A DNA stretch of 64,000 nucleotides, taken from assembly GCF_030272615.1 (NCBI RefSeq), contig NC_081405.1:606179677-606243676 (forward strand), given 5' to 3'. The notes under the pieces are model-generated. The model worked only from the letters and a program-made list of their open reading frames with translations. It was not told the DNA's origin and ran no database searches. A program made the position numbers and the translations under genes. This document shows, in pieces, positions 20,114 to 32,531 of the stretch. The stretch comes from Cryptomeria japonica. Taxonomy: Eukaryota > Streptophyta > Pinopsida > Cupressales > Cupressaceae. Positions within the stretch are counted from its first letter, which is position 1. Each line of letters begins with the position of its first letter.

Positions 20114-21135
20114 TGTTAGGTCCCAGAGACAACTGAAAAGGGGGGGGGTGAATCAATTGTCAAATGAATTTAAACCAAAAACAACTTAACCAATTTACTG
20201 CTTAATACCGGTGAACCAGTCTGTTATACCGGTAAGAATTGATGCATGAAACAAAAAGACAAAGTCATCCACAACACATAACACCAATATTTGTACATGG
20301 AAACCCTGTAAGGGGAAAAACCACAGTGGGAAACCTTACCCACAATTAGATGATACTATGAAAGATAGTAAGTGTATACAAATGGGGTCTGCACATGCAA
20401 AAAGGCCAAGCGCCTAGAGCTCACTGCTCAAACACAAAATGGGAGTCACACTGACTACAATTGGATGATTAAATCCAATAAGAATGTACTGCTCAAAATA
20501 GCATCTTTATCTACTGGATTCAGTACCGGCGTAGTTCTGATATGCTTTCACAAAAACCTAGCTTCACCTTCACATGATGTCTACGTGTATAACTCTGCTT
20601 ATTCTCGCATATAACTTTACACAATAATTTTTCGCATTCCACACTTGATCTTACAAATAAGATCTTACATTTATACCATAACCTAAGACCAATTTTAGTA
20701 GGTCGGCTCTACAAGATATTACAATAAAATCATTTTACAAACAATACAATATCTGATGCAATAACTGATTCAACATGTCGGCTTGATGCATTTACAACAA
20801 TAATAAATCATCTCCATAGCATGTCGTGCTGATTTGGAAAACATAAACCTGTCGATGCATAACCTGGACCTATTTACTGGCAATAGCAAATATGCAAATA
20901 CAAATATACCAATAAACAATTCTGCAAGACAAGATGTCCAATTGATGTCTTCGACATTACCAAGTGTTTTCCATGCCATTCCAAGTGTCGGTGATCATTA
21001 TATCCTGCCGATGTACAATATACCAGTGACTGTGCATAAGTCACTAGCTTGCTGGTGAATGTTGTTGAATCTCCAAAGTGCTAGAGTTTTAGTAGGTGTT
21101 GACATCAATGACCAAACCATACCAAAATACCAATA
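20114..21135 (-). repeat. 5' LTR of Copia-1
   Basis: Matches 14511-15553; ends CCAATA here against CCAACA on the left. It has a minus-strand TATAAAT at 20670-20676 and a small local duplication of GATCTTACA just before it. The U5 hairpin is at 20128-20161, with one G-T wobble and nine G. Confidence 0.92.
20128..20161 (-). promoter_or_regulatory. U5 hairpin, Copia-1 5' LTR
   Basis: GACAACTGA (20128-20136) and TCAATTGTC (20153-20161) pair with one wobble around a loop of nine G on the plus strand (C on the sense strand). Confidence 0.6.
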
Positions 21136-21820
21136 GTTTGTTGATGCCTGATAGGTGAGGTCATGGATTTCGAGCTGGATGGCGTAGCATGCTCCATGAT
21201 ATGATTGTTCATTGGTAAGTATATGCTTGGGGTCCATGTCTCTTAGTCATGGTTTATTATCAGATGCATGACATTGTATACCTTGGATGCCAATCTATCA
21301 GTTGTGGTGTGACATTGCTCCAGACTTGGGAATGGGAGCACATATCTATCGCTAGACCTATTATTCATGTTGACTTGCAACCTAGTGAGACTTATGCTTA
21401 TAGGTACACAACTAGTATTAGACACAGGGGTTCGGGTAACACCTTATAATAGCGACATCAACTTGATATTTTGTAGCATTTTATTTGGAGACCATATTTA
21501 GATTGTCTTGGTTGGGTAGATGATGCACAACACTTGCCTTTCTGTAGACAACAAAGGTATCTTATTGGCAGGATAGTTTAAACTCAGAGGATCATTGAGA
21601 TGTCTCTTCCAGGACGTGTACTTCGACAGTTTTGGGAGGTACAGGTGACACCTATTGTTACCACATATTTTTCTCATGTTTCTCATGAGGTTTCTGATTG
21701 GGGTGTATGCATACAACCACATGTTGTTGATGCTGATTTTGATGCTCTTCATACATTACCTTTTGGTTGGAGTGCAGGTCTAGCAGATCCAGGGTCTACT
21801 CCAGATTATGATGCATGATG
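21136..21820 (+). pseudogene. Plant mobile domain protein, C-terminal part of the domain
   Basis: Resumes the PMD frame after Copia-1: LLMPDR, then a stop, GHGFRAGWRSMLHDM, and the diagnostic block LLQTWEWEHISIARP. It continues to LPGRVLRQFWEVQ and ends DPGSTPDYDA at 21818. Several stops (near 21156, 21213, 21447, 21585) make this copy non-functional. The LQ-W-WEH-RP motif is the strongest PMD signature in the window. The strand is opposite to the Tat gag-pol genes. Confidence 0.8.
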
Positions 21821-22560
21821 GGCCAGACATAGGCCTATTCCACTAACTAATCCTATTGTTGTGATTACAGTGTAGTAGATACGACATCTGAGACAATGAC
21901 TGAGGATTGACATGGGGGAGAGAGTTGGAGGAAGAGAGGAGGGTGGAGGAGCTGGGGGGAAGAGGATATGAGGGGGGTGGAGGAGCTGAGGGGGGAGATG
22001 AGAACCTAGACATTGGTGGAGACATTGATTCTATGAGCAGCAGAGATGACGATGATTCTTCAGAGTCATCGAGTAGTGAGGATGATGACGATGATGATGA
22101 TATGCAAGAGCTAGAGGATGTGCCTACTATAGAGGGTGGAGGAGGACAGGTGGGTGACAAGGATGATGATGATCCACAGATTCTCAGAATGTGGATTCGG
22201 AGTCTAGAGGACGAGATCGGTAGACTAGATGTAGAGTGAGAGGCATATCGCAGAGACTATGGTGCACTAGAGACCAAGAGGGATCATCTCCAGAGGGAGA
22301 GAGATGAGGCCGTAAGACGCTCTTAGATGATTCAGGCTTCCTATGATCAACATTTTGCTCCAGGTACTCATGCATGCAGGCATTTTGACAGACTTTATTA
22401 CATTGCACATGAGGCTTTTTATTATTGCCAACTTTACTATGACACTATACCTGAGGGACAAAGAGCTCCTATCTTTAGTGCGATTAGAGATCATTTTGGT
22501 TCCAATAGGACTTCTACACAGAGGACCAGTAGTTGTGGTGTTATGGGTCCACCATGACAT
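21821..22560 (+). pseudogene. Acidic and coiled-coil tail of the PMD gene
   Basis: After a frame change near 21820-21905 an open frame runs 21907-22557 with only a TGA at about 22237 and a TAG at 22324. It begins Gly/Glu-rich, has a Ser/Asp run (DSSESSSSEDDDDDDD), then a helical Arg/Glu segment and a Tyr/His-rich end finishing GVMGPP. Such acidic tails followed by coiled coils are seen in retrotransposon-borne PMD ORFs; no catalytic domain is present. Confidence 0.5.
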
Positions 22561-25384
22561 CCTGGGGCATGATCTAGTGGGCAGGATCCACCTGCTGACA
22601 AAGGCAGTGTTGGTTGAGAAATTTTGATCATGTTATCTAATGCTTCGGGCTTGTTTATGATTATTTTATTCGTACACATTGTCATTTTTGAGTTATATAT
22701 ATAGTATGCAGTTTTTTGGCAGCAATTTATGTTTTGTTTTCCATGTATGTTGAATGATTCTATGAGTTATGTGATGCATGTCTATATGATTTATGAATGA
22801 TGTTATGAATGCAATGATTTATTGTTTTCTATATGATTCTATATGATTTATAAATGATGTTATGAATACAATAGTTTAATGCAATTTAAAACTAGATGGA
22901 TGCATTTTGAATTATATGGATGCACTTTGAATTATATGAATTCAATTTGAATTATATGGATACAATTTGGTTATATGAAAGCATTTTTGTTTTTTTGTAT
23001 GATAATACCAGAATATTATTATAATTCAGATGTGCCTTGAAGAAATGTTAGTAAGATGAAAGAAAGAAGAGATTGATGAAAGATAAATGTTAGAAAAAAA
23101 TATGATTTAGAAATAAGATGGGAAATCAACAAACTATCAATAAACAAGTGAGATGAGAATGAAATTGAATGAATCACGAACCTGTGTTATTTATTTTACT
23201 GTGCAATATATATTCATCACCGAGCCTTATTATTGAATAATGAATCTTAGAACATCATGTTATAAGGAACCAAGATGTAAAGATATCTCATTGAATAAAC
23301 AAACACATAGCAGACAAGGAGTGAACCCCTCCATCCTAGGAAATACACTAGGGGTCGAGGTATGTGTGGCATTCAATAGTTGAATGCTCCTATCACAGAC
23401 ACTCACTAGAGAAATTTCCCTAGAACTTCATCGGTTCACACCACAAACAAAGAAAAAGATAATGCCCTTCATGGCTTCTCTAGTCACTTGTGGACATCCT
23501 TGCATAGCATAGGAACATAATCTGTCACGAAATGATAAAAGATAAAGACTGACCCAGACAAAATTTAGTAGCTATACTGACCTTGTGCCTTAGTTCTTAG
23601 TTGCTTGATGTGATGGTTGATAGTGTCTGATCTCAAAAAGTTGCAGACCCCGTTTAAGACTGACCTGTATAATTTTGAGTGTATCCTCTTCTGTTTAAGA
23701 CATGATAATGATCACTTGATATGGATATGATATGATTGATAAGATAGTTTGATGAGTTGATTGATGATGTTTGACTGGATATTTGTATCCTTTGTTAACT
23801 TCATGCGAAGCATTTGCTAGATATCTACTAGGGTATTTGTTTCTCACTATACATTTTATTGCAAGTTTTTTGATTGATTGATTTTCGATTTTTAGTTCTT
23901 TTCCAAGAGCTTTTTCGATGTTTTTGGATTATGTGGATCGATATTTGAATATTTTTTTGATTGATTTTTCATGATATTATGTAGATGTTTTAGATTTTTT
24001 CAGGACTCTTTTCGAATGTTTTTGGATTTTTGAAGGACGTTATATGATTTTTAGGATTTTTTCAGGACTTTTTCCAAATGTTTTTGGTATTTTTCAAGGA
24101 CATTTTCCAAATGTTTTTGGTTTATTTTTTCAGGACTTTTTCCAAATGTTTTTGGTATTTTTTGAAGGACATTTTCCAAATGTTTTTGGTTGATTTTTTC
24201 AAGACTTTTAACATTTTTTAGGATTTTTCCAGTTATGCCCTGAGTGTGCAGACCTGTATGACATGATGATTTGCAGAATGCATGTGGAGATAATGAATTT
24301 TTGATATGACCTATGTTAATGCAATATGCATGATGAAGATGCATTTCCTATTCGAACACGGATAATTATTTTTTTGTTTAGCATTTTTTAATACACCCAT
24401 TGAATTGGAGGTACAAAATATTTAGTAGATAAGCCATCAATCCATCTTTAAGGTCCTTTGGAACATCCAAATTAACACACTTGGTGACTTGGATTTACAA
24501 ATGGAGACGCGGAAAACTTTCCCATTGGTTCTTGAAACTTTGATCTTCTTTTGCCCATGTGCATGCAAATGAGTTAGTTCCTTCTCTTGTGTTAAATAAA
24601 GATCCTTAGCATCCTATATGACTAGCTACATGGATTATCCTAACTTCACAAGCATCCCGAATAGAGCCTCGCTGCCAGCAAAGCTTTTAGAGCTCCGACG
24701 AGGTTATAGACAATTTCTTAAATATTGCTCCATTTCCAGTAGGTGTTCATAGCCCTAATGGAGTTACTTGCATGTTCCCATAGTCAATCTTTTTGTCGCA
24801 CTTTCTATGCATGATATTTCAATTATATATCATTTCTCTTTTGCCTTGAGATGAATATTTGGTGTATCTCTTTTTCTTTTTCTTTTTTTGCTTTGACTTG
24901 TAAGTAATGAAACCTACTCAGGTGTGACAATTATAATGACACTGAAGTATAATTTTAGATTTTCACTATTCATAAGATCAACTTGGTGTCTCGAATGAAT
25001 TAAATATTTTTTTAATGTGTTTGAGATATAGCAATTGATTGATTTTGAGTTAAAAAGTCTCAAATAGTAAAATCACTACCCAACCATAAGTAAAGTGTTG
25101 TCACAGTGTGATGTTGAACATGTATGACCTTAGGACCTCAAAGACTTCATGTTTGAATATTTAAGAAGGGAGATGACCCTTATTTCTCTTGAATGCAAAT
25201 GAATGAAAAACTTGGACTGTTGCCTTGTTTTATTGATGCTACTCTATGCAAATGCATAAACGTTGCGAATGTGATTTTTGAATATGATGGTGCTTGGAAA
25301 GAAATTATATGCGATGCAGTGCTTTAAATAAAATGATATGCAATGTGGAAAGTAAAACCTAAACTAACCCAACCCTTAGGTATA
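22561..25384 (-). other. Tat element spacer between integrase and the antisense gene
   Basis: Non-coding and AT-rich. It holds tandem repeats of about 22-24 bp on TTTGAATTATATGGATGCA (22895-22975), copies of TATGAATGATGTTATGAA upstream of them (22790-22880), and a minisatellite at 23990-24205. No conserved ORF is seen. The long spacer is usual for Tat elements. Confidence 0.6.
23990..24205. repeat. Minisatellite with units of about 35 bp
   Basis: Units built on CCAAATGTTTTTGGTATTTT preceded alternately by CAGGACTTTT and AAGGACATTTT, at least five copies. Open reading on the minus strand here (KSPEKINQKHLENV repeats) is a product of the repeat. Confidence 0.8.
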
Positions 25385-26703
25385 ATATCGTTTAAGATGC
25401 ATGTTGTTCATAGGGTCAAAGAGTGGATCTCCCTCCATGGTAGCCAAATTGTATGCTCCATTTCCTGTAACCCTTGTTATAATAAAAGGACCTAGTCAGT
25501 TAGGTTCAAACTTCCCTGACTTTTCTCATTCCACTATCTTCCTTTGGTTCTCTTTGAGAACTAGATTTCCCACTTCAAAATTAAGTTCTTGGGCGTGCTC
25601 GTTTATTATTACTCCATCTCAATCTGTTCTAATAACCTTGCAAATGATTGAAAGCAATTTGTCTCTTTTCATCGAACGTTTCTATCTCTTGTAACCTTGC
25701 AACCTGATAGTCTTCCTCTGATATGATGGCTTTTAAGGAGACTCCTAAAGATGGTAGTTCTATTTCAATAGGTAGTATTGCTTCTGTACCATAGACCAAG
25801 GAATATGGTGTTGCTCCTATAGGGGTGCATACTCCTATTTTGTAAGCCTAAAGAGTAGGATTTAGCTGGAGATGCTAGTCTCGTCCTATGTTAGTGACAA
25901 CTTTCTTAAGGATCTTCAATATTGTCTTTTTTATTTCCTCTACTTGTCCATTGCTTGTGGATAATATGGTGTTGCAAATCTTTGTTGTATTTGAAATTTG
26001 TCACACAATTCTTTCATTTCTTGATTTTTGAAAGGACGTCCATTGCTGTCACTATGCACATTGGAATCTCATATCGACAGATAATGTAATTAAGCATGAA
26101 TTTTTGTACTTGCTTTTGAGTGGTTTATGTAAGGGGAATGGCCTCAACCCATTTAGTAAAATACTTAGTAGTGGTTAAGATGAATTTATGCCCGTTGGAA
26201 GAAGTAGGATTGATTTTACCAACTAGATCTAACCCCCATTGTGAAAATGGCCATGGTGATGTAATAGGTTGAAGATCCTATGCCAGTGCATGAATGAGGT
26301 CTCCAAGCATTTGACATTATTTACATTTTTGTACATATTTATAGGCGTCCTTTTCCATAGTTGGCCAATAATATCCAGTTCTTAGCAATTTCTTTGACAA
26401 TGACAGATCGCTTTGATGCGTCCCACAAATTCCATCATGGACTTCCTTTAGGGAAAGTTGTGCTTCATTTTCATAAAGACATCGGAGAAGGGTTCCATAA
26501 AAGCCCTTTCTATACAATGTATCTGTAATAATATAGTGTTTGGATGCCTGACGAATAAGAGTTTTCTTTTGATTTCTAGACAAATCCAGAGACATGTACT
26601 GAGTATGCAAATATGTGTATATCTCATTGTACCATGAGGATTTTAAACCCATAATTGCACATACATATTCTATTGAGGGAATCTCATATGCCGGTATCAT
26701 CAA
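25385..26703 (-). pseudogene. Tat element integrase
   Basis: Inserts the cDNA. The N-terminal HHCC zinc domain is readable (EVHDGICGTHQSDLSLSKKLLRTGYYWPTM...CK, 26460-26317). The core is badly broken by stops between 26316 and 25930, though NGRPFKNQEM and FATPYYPQ can be read; the region around the catalytic triad cannot be fully confirmed. The C-terminal GPY/F-type module is recognisable: GKFEPN, a stop, LGPFIITRVTGNGAYNLATM, ending near LKRYY at 25385. No chromodomain follows, as expected of Tat elements. Confidence 0.8.
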
Positions 26704-26879
26704 TTATTCTACAATAAACTCAAATTGAGTTTCATTATTAGGCATATTTAGAAGAGACCCTACTATAGCCATGGTGTCAACTGCCTTGTTTTGTATCCTT
26801 GGAATATATTCAAAAGTGATTTTACTAAAATGTTCTTTGTAATCTTCTACCATTTGTTTATAAGGAAGCAATTTATCAT

Positions 26880-27384
26880 CTTTCATGTTGTAGTCATCAT
26901 TGACTTGGTTTATAATTAGTTACAAGTCACCATAGATCTATTATTATTTTATTCTCCATTGCACAGTTGTACGAAGTCCTATGAGGAGAGCTTCATATTC
27001 GGCTATATTGTTCATACAAGGAAAATTTATCTTGAATGACCTAGGGATGGAATTACCCTGAGGGGTGATGAAAATAATCCCAACTCCGGATCCATGATTT
27101 ATATATGACCCATCAAAGTATAATTTCCACATGGTAGATGTTGTCACTGTAAGTACTGATTCGTCTTGAAAGTCTATGAGCAATGGGTGACTGTCTTGTA
27201 AAGGAGCCTCTACTAATTGATCTGCTATTATTTTTCCTTTGATGACCTTTCTGTCCACATACTCTATATAAAACTCACTCAAAATCATGACCCACTTAGC
27301 CAATCTCATAGTCAATGTTGCTTTGCTTAATAGATATTTGATTGGATCAAAGTGCGCTATGAGTTGTACCTTGTGACTCAGCAT
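26880..27384 (-). pseudogene. Tat element second RNase H domain
   Basis: Second, independently acquired RNase H typical of the Tat lineage. Seen: WKLYFDGSYINHGSGVG (first catalytic Asp), NNIAEYEALLIGL (catalytic Glu) and, after two stops, YGDL followed by a TAA (third Asp). The segment before it (MLSHKVQLIAHFDPIKYLLSKATLTMRLAKWVMILSEF, split across residues) is the end of the ordinary RNase H/connection. The duplication of RNase H assigns the element to Tat. Confidence 0.85.
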
Positions 27385-27391
27385 GTAATGT

Positions 27392-27607
27392 CTAAGTTTT
27401 TGAGATGCGAAGATTACTGCTAACTTGTTCTATACGAGTGTAATTAAGCTCATATTTGATCAAGGTTCTACTTATATAGTAGATAGCTCTTTCTTTTCCT
27501 TTCTCATCATGTTGTGCCAACAAAGCTCCCAAATATGAGTTTGTCACTGATATATATAGTAATAGAGGTTCTCCTAGAGTAGGTGGAACTAACACTAGAG
27601 TGTTCAA
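27392..27607 (-). pseudogene. Tat element RNase H (original Gypsy domain)
   Basis: Readable as LGEPLLLYISVTNSYLGALLAQHD...AIYYISRTL. The normal Asp of the T-D-x-x-LG motif is Asn here, which would inactivate it. Preceded by a stop-rich join to RT. Confidence 0.8.
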
Positions 27608-27652
27608 AAGATAATCTTTTAGAGCCTGGAAAGCTTCTTGGCATTGTTCAGT

Positions 27653-28737
27653 CTATCTGAAAGTAACTCCTTTCTCGAGTAAATGCTGGAATAGATGACA
27701 TTTATCTTCCAGTTGTGCTACGAATCTCCTTATGGATTGTAGTCTTCCTTGTAACCCTCTTAATTTCTTAAGTGTTGATGGAGGTTGCATGTCCATGGTT
27801 TCTTTGACCTTTGCAGGGTCTACTTCAATTCCTCTATTAGACATGATAAACCCTAACAGTTTGCCTATTGTTACACCAAACACATAATTTTTTGGGTTTA
27901 TCCTGACATTGTACTATTCTAACTGATCAAATAATTTGCAAGGATTGTGAGGTTGCCTTCTCTTGTCTGTGATTTAGCCAGTAGATTATCCACATAATCT
28001 TCCATTATGTTGTGGATCATGTCATGAAATAGTGTTGTCATGGCCTTTTGGTATGTTGCTCCTACGTTCTTAAGACCAAATGGCATCACATTCTAGCAGT
28101 ATGTCCCCCATGGATAGGTAAATTCCATTTTATGTTGATCTTCCAATGCAATTCTAATTTGGTTGTGTCCCAAGAAACCATCCATTAATGAAATCATTTC
28201 ATTCCCAATAGTTAAGTCGACTATCATATCGATGTTGGGTAATGGGAAATCATCCTTAGGACAAGCTTTTCTTAGATCTTGAAAGTCAGTACAAATTCTT
28301 ATACCTCCTGTGGGCCTAGTCATAGGTACCAGGTTGGGTATCCATTCTGCATAGTCAATAGGTCGAATGAAACCTACATCCAACAACATTTGGAGTTCTA
28401 TTTTGACTAGTAATGCAATCTATGGATGCATTTTTCTTAATTTTTGTTTGTATGGTTTAACTCTTGGTAGCAAAGGTAAATGATGTAACACCAACTCAAG
28501 ATCTAAGCCTAGCATATCCACATAGGACCAAGTGAAGTTGATAGGACGTTGTTTGAAAAACTTTATGAATTTGTCCATTTCTTCTTGGTTTAATGATTTT
28601 CCTAGGTGGATATTATGCACAACTTCTCCTTCTACTATATTTACCTCTTCAGTTTCTTCCATGAGAAATGTTGAATTTTCTCTTTCGATAAGGAGGTTGT
28701 TTAACTCAGTCTTGCCATTATGGTTATTTTGATCCAT
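27653..28737 (-). pseudogene. Tat element reverse transcriptase
   Basis: N-terminal part 28737-28420 (INFTWSYVDMLGLDLELV, KPYKQKLRKMHP), then 28389-28093 with WIPNLVPMTRPTGGIRICT, DFPLPNIDMIVD and MDGFLGHNQIRI. The catalytic motif is YVDN rather than YVDD (about 27990), so the enzyme would be inactive. The thumb and connection follow at 27883-27653 (GFIMSNRGIEVDPAKV). Frames shift several times. Motif style (RKACPKDDFPLPNID) is Tat-like. Confidence 0.9.
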
Positions 28738-30198
28738 ATCTTCTGTTATAGAGGTAATTGCCTCTCCAAAGTATGTCGTTCTATCCAGATCTACAACAAA
28801 TCCTACCTTGTGATCACCTTGTGGAAATCCCTCTCTGACACCAAGGAATTCTACAATGGCTTCATCATTTGCAAACCAATATAGAGTTCATTTTACTTCT
28901 CGCCCCCAATCAATCAAGTGTGAGTGTACAAGGGGTAATTCATTACTCTGTTTTGTTATATGAGATTCTGATAACATGAATACTTGATTGTTTGAGTGAC
29001 CTGGTATATTCTCATCTTTTATCAATGATCTTTGTTACCTTATCATGTCACTTTCTCATGGGTTGGAATCATGGAGTGATAGGAATTCATAGTCATGAGA
29101 GTCTGTCTCACTTTCACTATGTGTTTCAGCTTTTGAGGTTATCTCCTCTTGTTCCTGCCTCTGATTTTATTATAGATTGGCTGGTCTCCTTTGTATAGGA
29201 GTTACTCTTCTTAAGCCCAGTATAAGTCATTGTAGTCTCTCTTCGTCTGATTCATTGGGTGGAGCTTGAGTTGTTTCTCATGGAAAAAGTATTGATAATA
29301 ACCAAGGATTAGGATCATTTACAGGTGCTAAGCCTGTGTCTGTTACCACATTTGCTTGTGTGGTTGTTTCAAATACTTTATTGCTATGTGACTCAATGCT
29401 AGGTTCTCGTAGGATTTGTCTCATATCTTCTCCATATGATTCTGCACTAGGTGATGTTGGTATTTGCTTGGTAGTTTGAGATAAAGAGGAAAATACTCAT
29501 GTGGACAATTTCCTTTGAGATATGTAGTCTGATGGTATCTTTGGTCTATTCAGAAAATCTAGCGTGCGTTGTCTTGCTTCCGTTGCAGGTGGTACATTTT
29601 TATATCCTATCCCTTGATTCCTGGATTTTAATTAGGTACAATGGGGTCTAATATTCCTTGTTTCTGTAACCCCCAGCTTGTGGTACCATCATACCCATGT
29701 TTTTATAGCATTTTGAACCCATTGCCATACCGATCTAGAGGTAATTTGGGTATTGTCATGTTAGCTTCTTCTCTGTATATCTAGTGATTGACATATTCAT
29801 TCAGAGATTCTTCTTGTAAATTACCCCATCTAATGAAAGAACATGAGTCTGAGTATCTAAAAATTTCTTTTCCTTTTTCTTGTTTCATCACTACATTTCG
29901 AGGTTTCCCAAAAGAGCTAGGAGATAGAGACAATTGTTTTCCATTTGAGGTATGTGAGATAGAATACTCTCCACAACCAATATCTTTTATTTGCAAAGAG
30001 CATGTTAAAGGCACATTCTTCTGTGTTTCTGTGATTGTTAATGACTCCATTTGTGTAGTGAGGGGTGCTTCTTGATTAATTGGTACCTAGTTATCCACAC
30101 TTTCCTTTAAGTAATTACAATGTTGGAATGGATTTGGATCACCTTTTTATGGTGATTTCAATGCCATTATATGGGAATTTGACACATTGACAAATTTT
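28738..30198 (-). pseudogene. Tat element protease-RT linker
   Basis: Weakly conserved stretch between protease and RT, with stops. The longest readable piece is 30050-29781 (SLTITETQKNVPLTCSLQ...). No catalytic motif. Confidence 0.5.
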
Positions 30199-30480
30199 TT
30201 ATGGTATCGCTTGCGTGGTGTGAATCCATGGGTGGACCAATAACATGTTGTACCCTAGTTTTCTGTTAAACACTTGAAAAGTAACCTCTGTTGTTACAGG
30301 TCCTATTTGCACTGGTAGTGTAACTATACCTTTTGAGGGATGTTCTTCATCATCATATGCTTTGATATTTATTATCTTTGATGGATCAATATGAAGCTCA
30401 GAATATCCCAATACCTTAACCAGATTTAAAGTACAAATGTTGAGATCGGCTCATCCATCTATAAGTACTCTTATGATTCT
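30199..30480 (-). pseudogene. Tat element aspartic protease
   Basis: Active-site region reads VLIDG, a stop, ADLNICTLN; Tat proteases have Asp-Gly-Gly here, so one codon is ruined. The C-terminal part is good: IIDPSK-like helix replaced by SKIINIKAYDDEEHP, GIVTLPVQIGPVTTEVTFQV and YNMLLVHPWIHTTQAIP (normally LLGRPWIH). Processes Gag-Pol when intact. Confidence 0.8.
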
Positions 30481-30739
30481 TCTGTTATGTATGTAAGCTT
30501 CTAGATGTAGCGGGTCATTATGGAGAAGTCTATCATTAGGAATATCTTGTTCTGTGAATGAAATGTGGGTGCCCTATGCCAAATTCCCTACCATGGATTG
30601 GAAGACATTTTCATGTATATCTCTGTCCACTAATGAATCTTGAAGTGCTTTGTTTAGAATGACTTTATGAGTTGGTGATATATGCAATAGTTCAAAAAGT
30701 GATATCTATGTTGGGGTTTTCTTGAGTTGCTCAACAACA

Positions 30740-32386
30740 TTATAAGTCCCTACTATTGCTGGTAGGTTTGGTGGTACTCCTTGTAAAGTTACTTTTGATC
30801 TGCGAGTAACTATTGTAGTCTCTATCCCTAGGATTTATTGTGATTGTAGCCACTGTATCATCTCTTATGCAGGAACTGTCTATACCATATGCTGTGTTGT
30901 CAAGGTTTATGTTATATCTCTCCTTATAGTCTTCATGTGTAAGTTTGACATCCATAATATGTGCTATAAGTTCATCTTCAAACCATCTAGAATGAAATGG
31001 TTCGTTATGCCCCCAGTCCATGAGACAGATATTTCCATCTTCATCATATCTCAGTGCCTCTGATAGCATGCAAATTTGGTTATCATCTTTGTGAATCTCT
31101 CGATATTGCTCATCTTTATAGAGTGTTTCTAGTGAATCCTCTTTTACTAAATCTCCTGAGCTAATGCCATGAATAGTATAGTCGTATAAGACTTTTGTGT
31201 AGTTAACTATATTATCTTGTGTTCCTAATGTAGTAGTTTTCTCTTTGTCATGTTTGGCAAATGGGTCTTTAAAGATAGTGTGATTCGTGTTTGCTGACGT
31301 TTTGTTGGTATCAATTGTGATGTCACCTTGATTGATCATGTCTTGGACTAAATTTTTCAATTTATAGAAACTCATCATTTTGTGACCCTTAGTACGATGA
31401 TAATCACAGAAATCATTATCATTCCACCATGTAGGTTTGAAAGGACCTGGTTCATATACTCTTATTTCTAGCAAAGTGATCAAGTTTGTCTGTATCAACT
31501 TTTTTAGCGCTGATTCAATAGGTTCCCCTAAAGGTGTGTAATTCCTTCTGGGAGCATTTACTCTTGGTAATTTTGTGTATGTATTTTGTGTAGCATTTAC
31601 ATTTGTCGAGACAGTGTTATTCTTCGTATGTGGATTTAATGATTGACTTGGGCCTTGTAAAGACAAAACCGGTTGAGTTCTATTCATCATACAAGCATCT
31701 ACAACACCACCGTTGGTCACATTTTTGTTTTTCGACCAAAATTTAGATTTATCGTTGTTGTTGTTGTTTCCATACTTAATGAGACCTTGTTCTACTAGTC
31801 CTTTCTCACACTTTAGGGATTTTTTAGTGATTTGTTTAAATATGGTCAGACATTGCATTTATATCAGGTACTTGATCTTAGGGATTAAGTTTTCTGTGAA
31901 CATATCCACTTGCTCTATTTCTGGAATAATAGTCTTGCACCTCCTATATAGAGATCTCCATCATTATATGAAGGATGCGTATGTTTCATTCTCATATTGT
32001 TTTGTGGTGCACAAGTCCATCAAAGTGACTGGGGTTTCAATGTTGTTTGAGAAATTTGCAATAAAGTGTTTAGCTAATTCTCCCCATGATGTGATAGTTG
32101 GTGGTAAATGTGAAAACCACTCTAAGGCTGGGCCTCCTAGACTTTTAGGAAATAGTCTCATTAGGTAAGTGTCTTTAGTTGCAACCTCTATGCATGTCAT
32201 AAAAAACTCTCTGATGTGGTCTCTAGGATCACCTTTCCCTCGATATCTGTCAAATTTTGGTGTTTCAAAATGTGGTGGGAAAGGTGGTATGTATAATGTA
32301 TGATCAAAAGGATAAGGACATAATTCTTGCATTGTGTATCTCTTTTTATCGTTACCGGTTTGCATAGTTGTTGCCTGTTGTTGCAA
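30740..32386 (-). pseudogene. Tat element Gag, main part
   Basis: The capsid-type retrotransposon Gag domain is at 32386-31964 (PFPPHFETPKFDRYRGKGDP, PKSLGGPALEWFSHL, SWGELAKHFIANF). A short broken join (stops at 31964 and 31861) leads to 31858-30740, 372 codons: an Asn-rich region, then FCDYHRTKGHKMMSFYKL, a CxxH...H zinc motif whose final Cys is Phe, then a long acidic tail running toward protease. Apart from the join it is one of the better preserved ORFs of the element. Confidence 0.85.
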
Positions 32387-32531
32387 ATTCTATAATTGTT
32401 GTGATAGAATATCCGTTTGAGTCAAACGTACACTTTGTGCATGTATATTTCCCACAAAAGGGTTAGCGGTAGCATAACTAGGAGGTTGTTGGAAGGTACC
32501 ATGATTATAATTTTGTATTTTGTACGTTCCA

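Larger units (their letters stand above)
14511..21135 (-). mobile_element. Copia-1: near-complete Ty1/Copia element, 6.6 kb
   Basis: Both LTRs, primer site, gag, protease, integrase, RT, RNase H and polypurine tracts are present in canonical copia order on the minus strand. Coding damage is light: about half a dozen stops, mostly TAG. LTRs look roughly 93-95% alike by eye. It is the youngest datable layer in the window. Repeated polypurine tracts before the 3' LTR recall Sireviruses, but lineage is not settled. Confidence 0.92.

Noticed and set aside
21843-22160. Ser/Pro-rich minus-strand frame
   Set aside because: Mirror image of the acidic Ser/Asp tail of the PMD gene on the other strand.
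24051-24344. Minus-strand ORF with repeated KSPEKINQKHLEN-like units
   Set aside because: Produced by the 35-bp minisatellite; no start context or relatives in the window.
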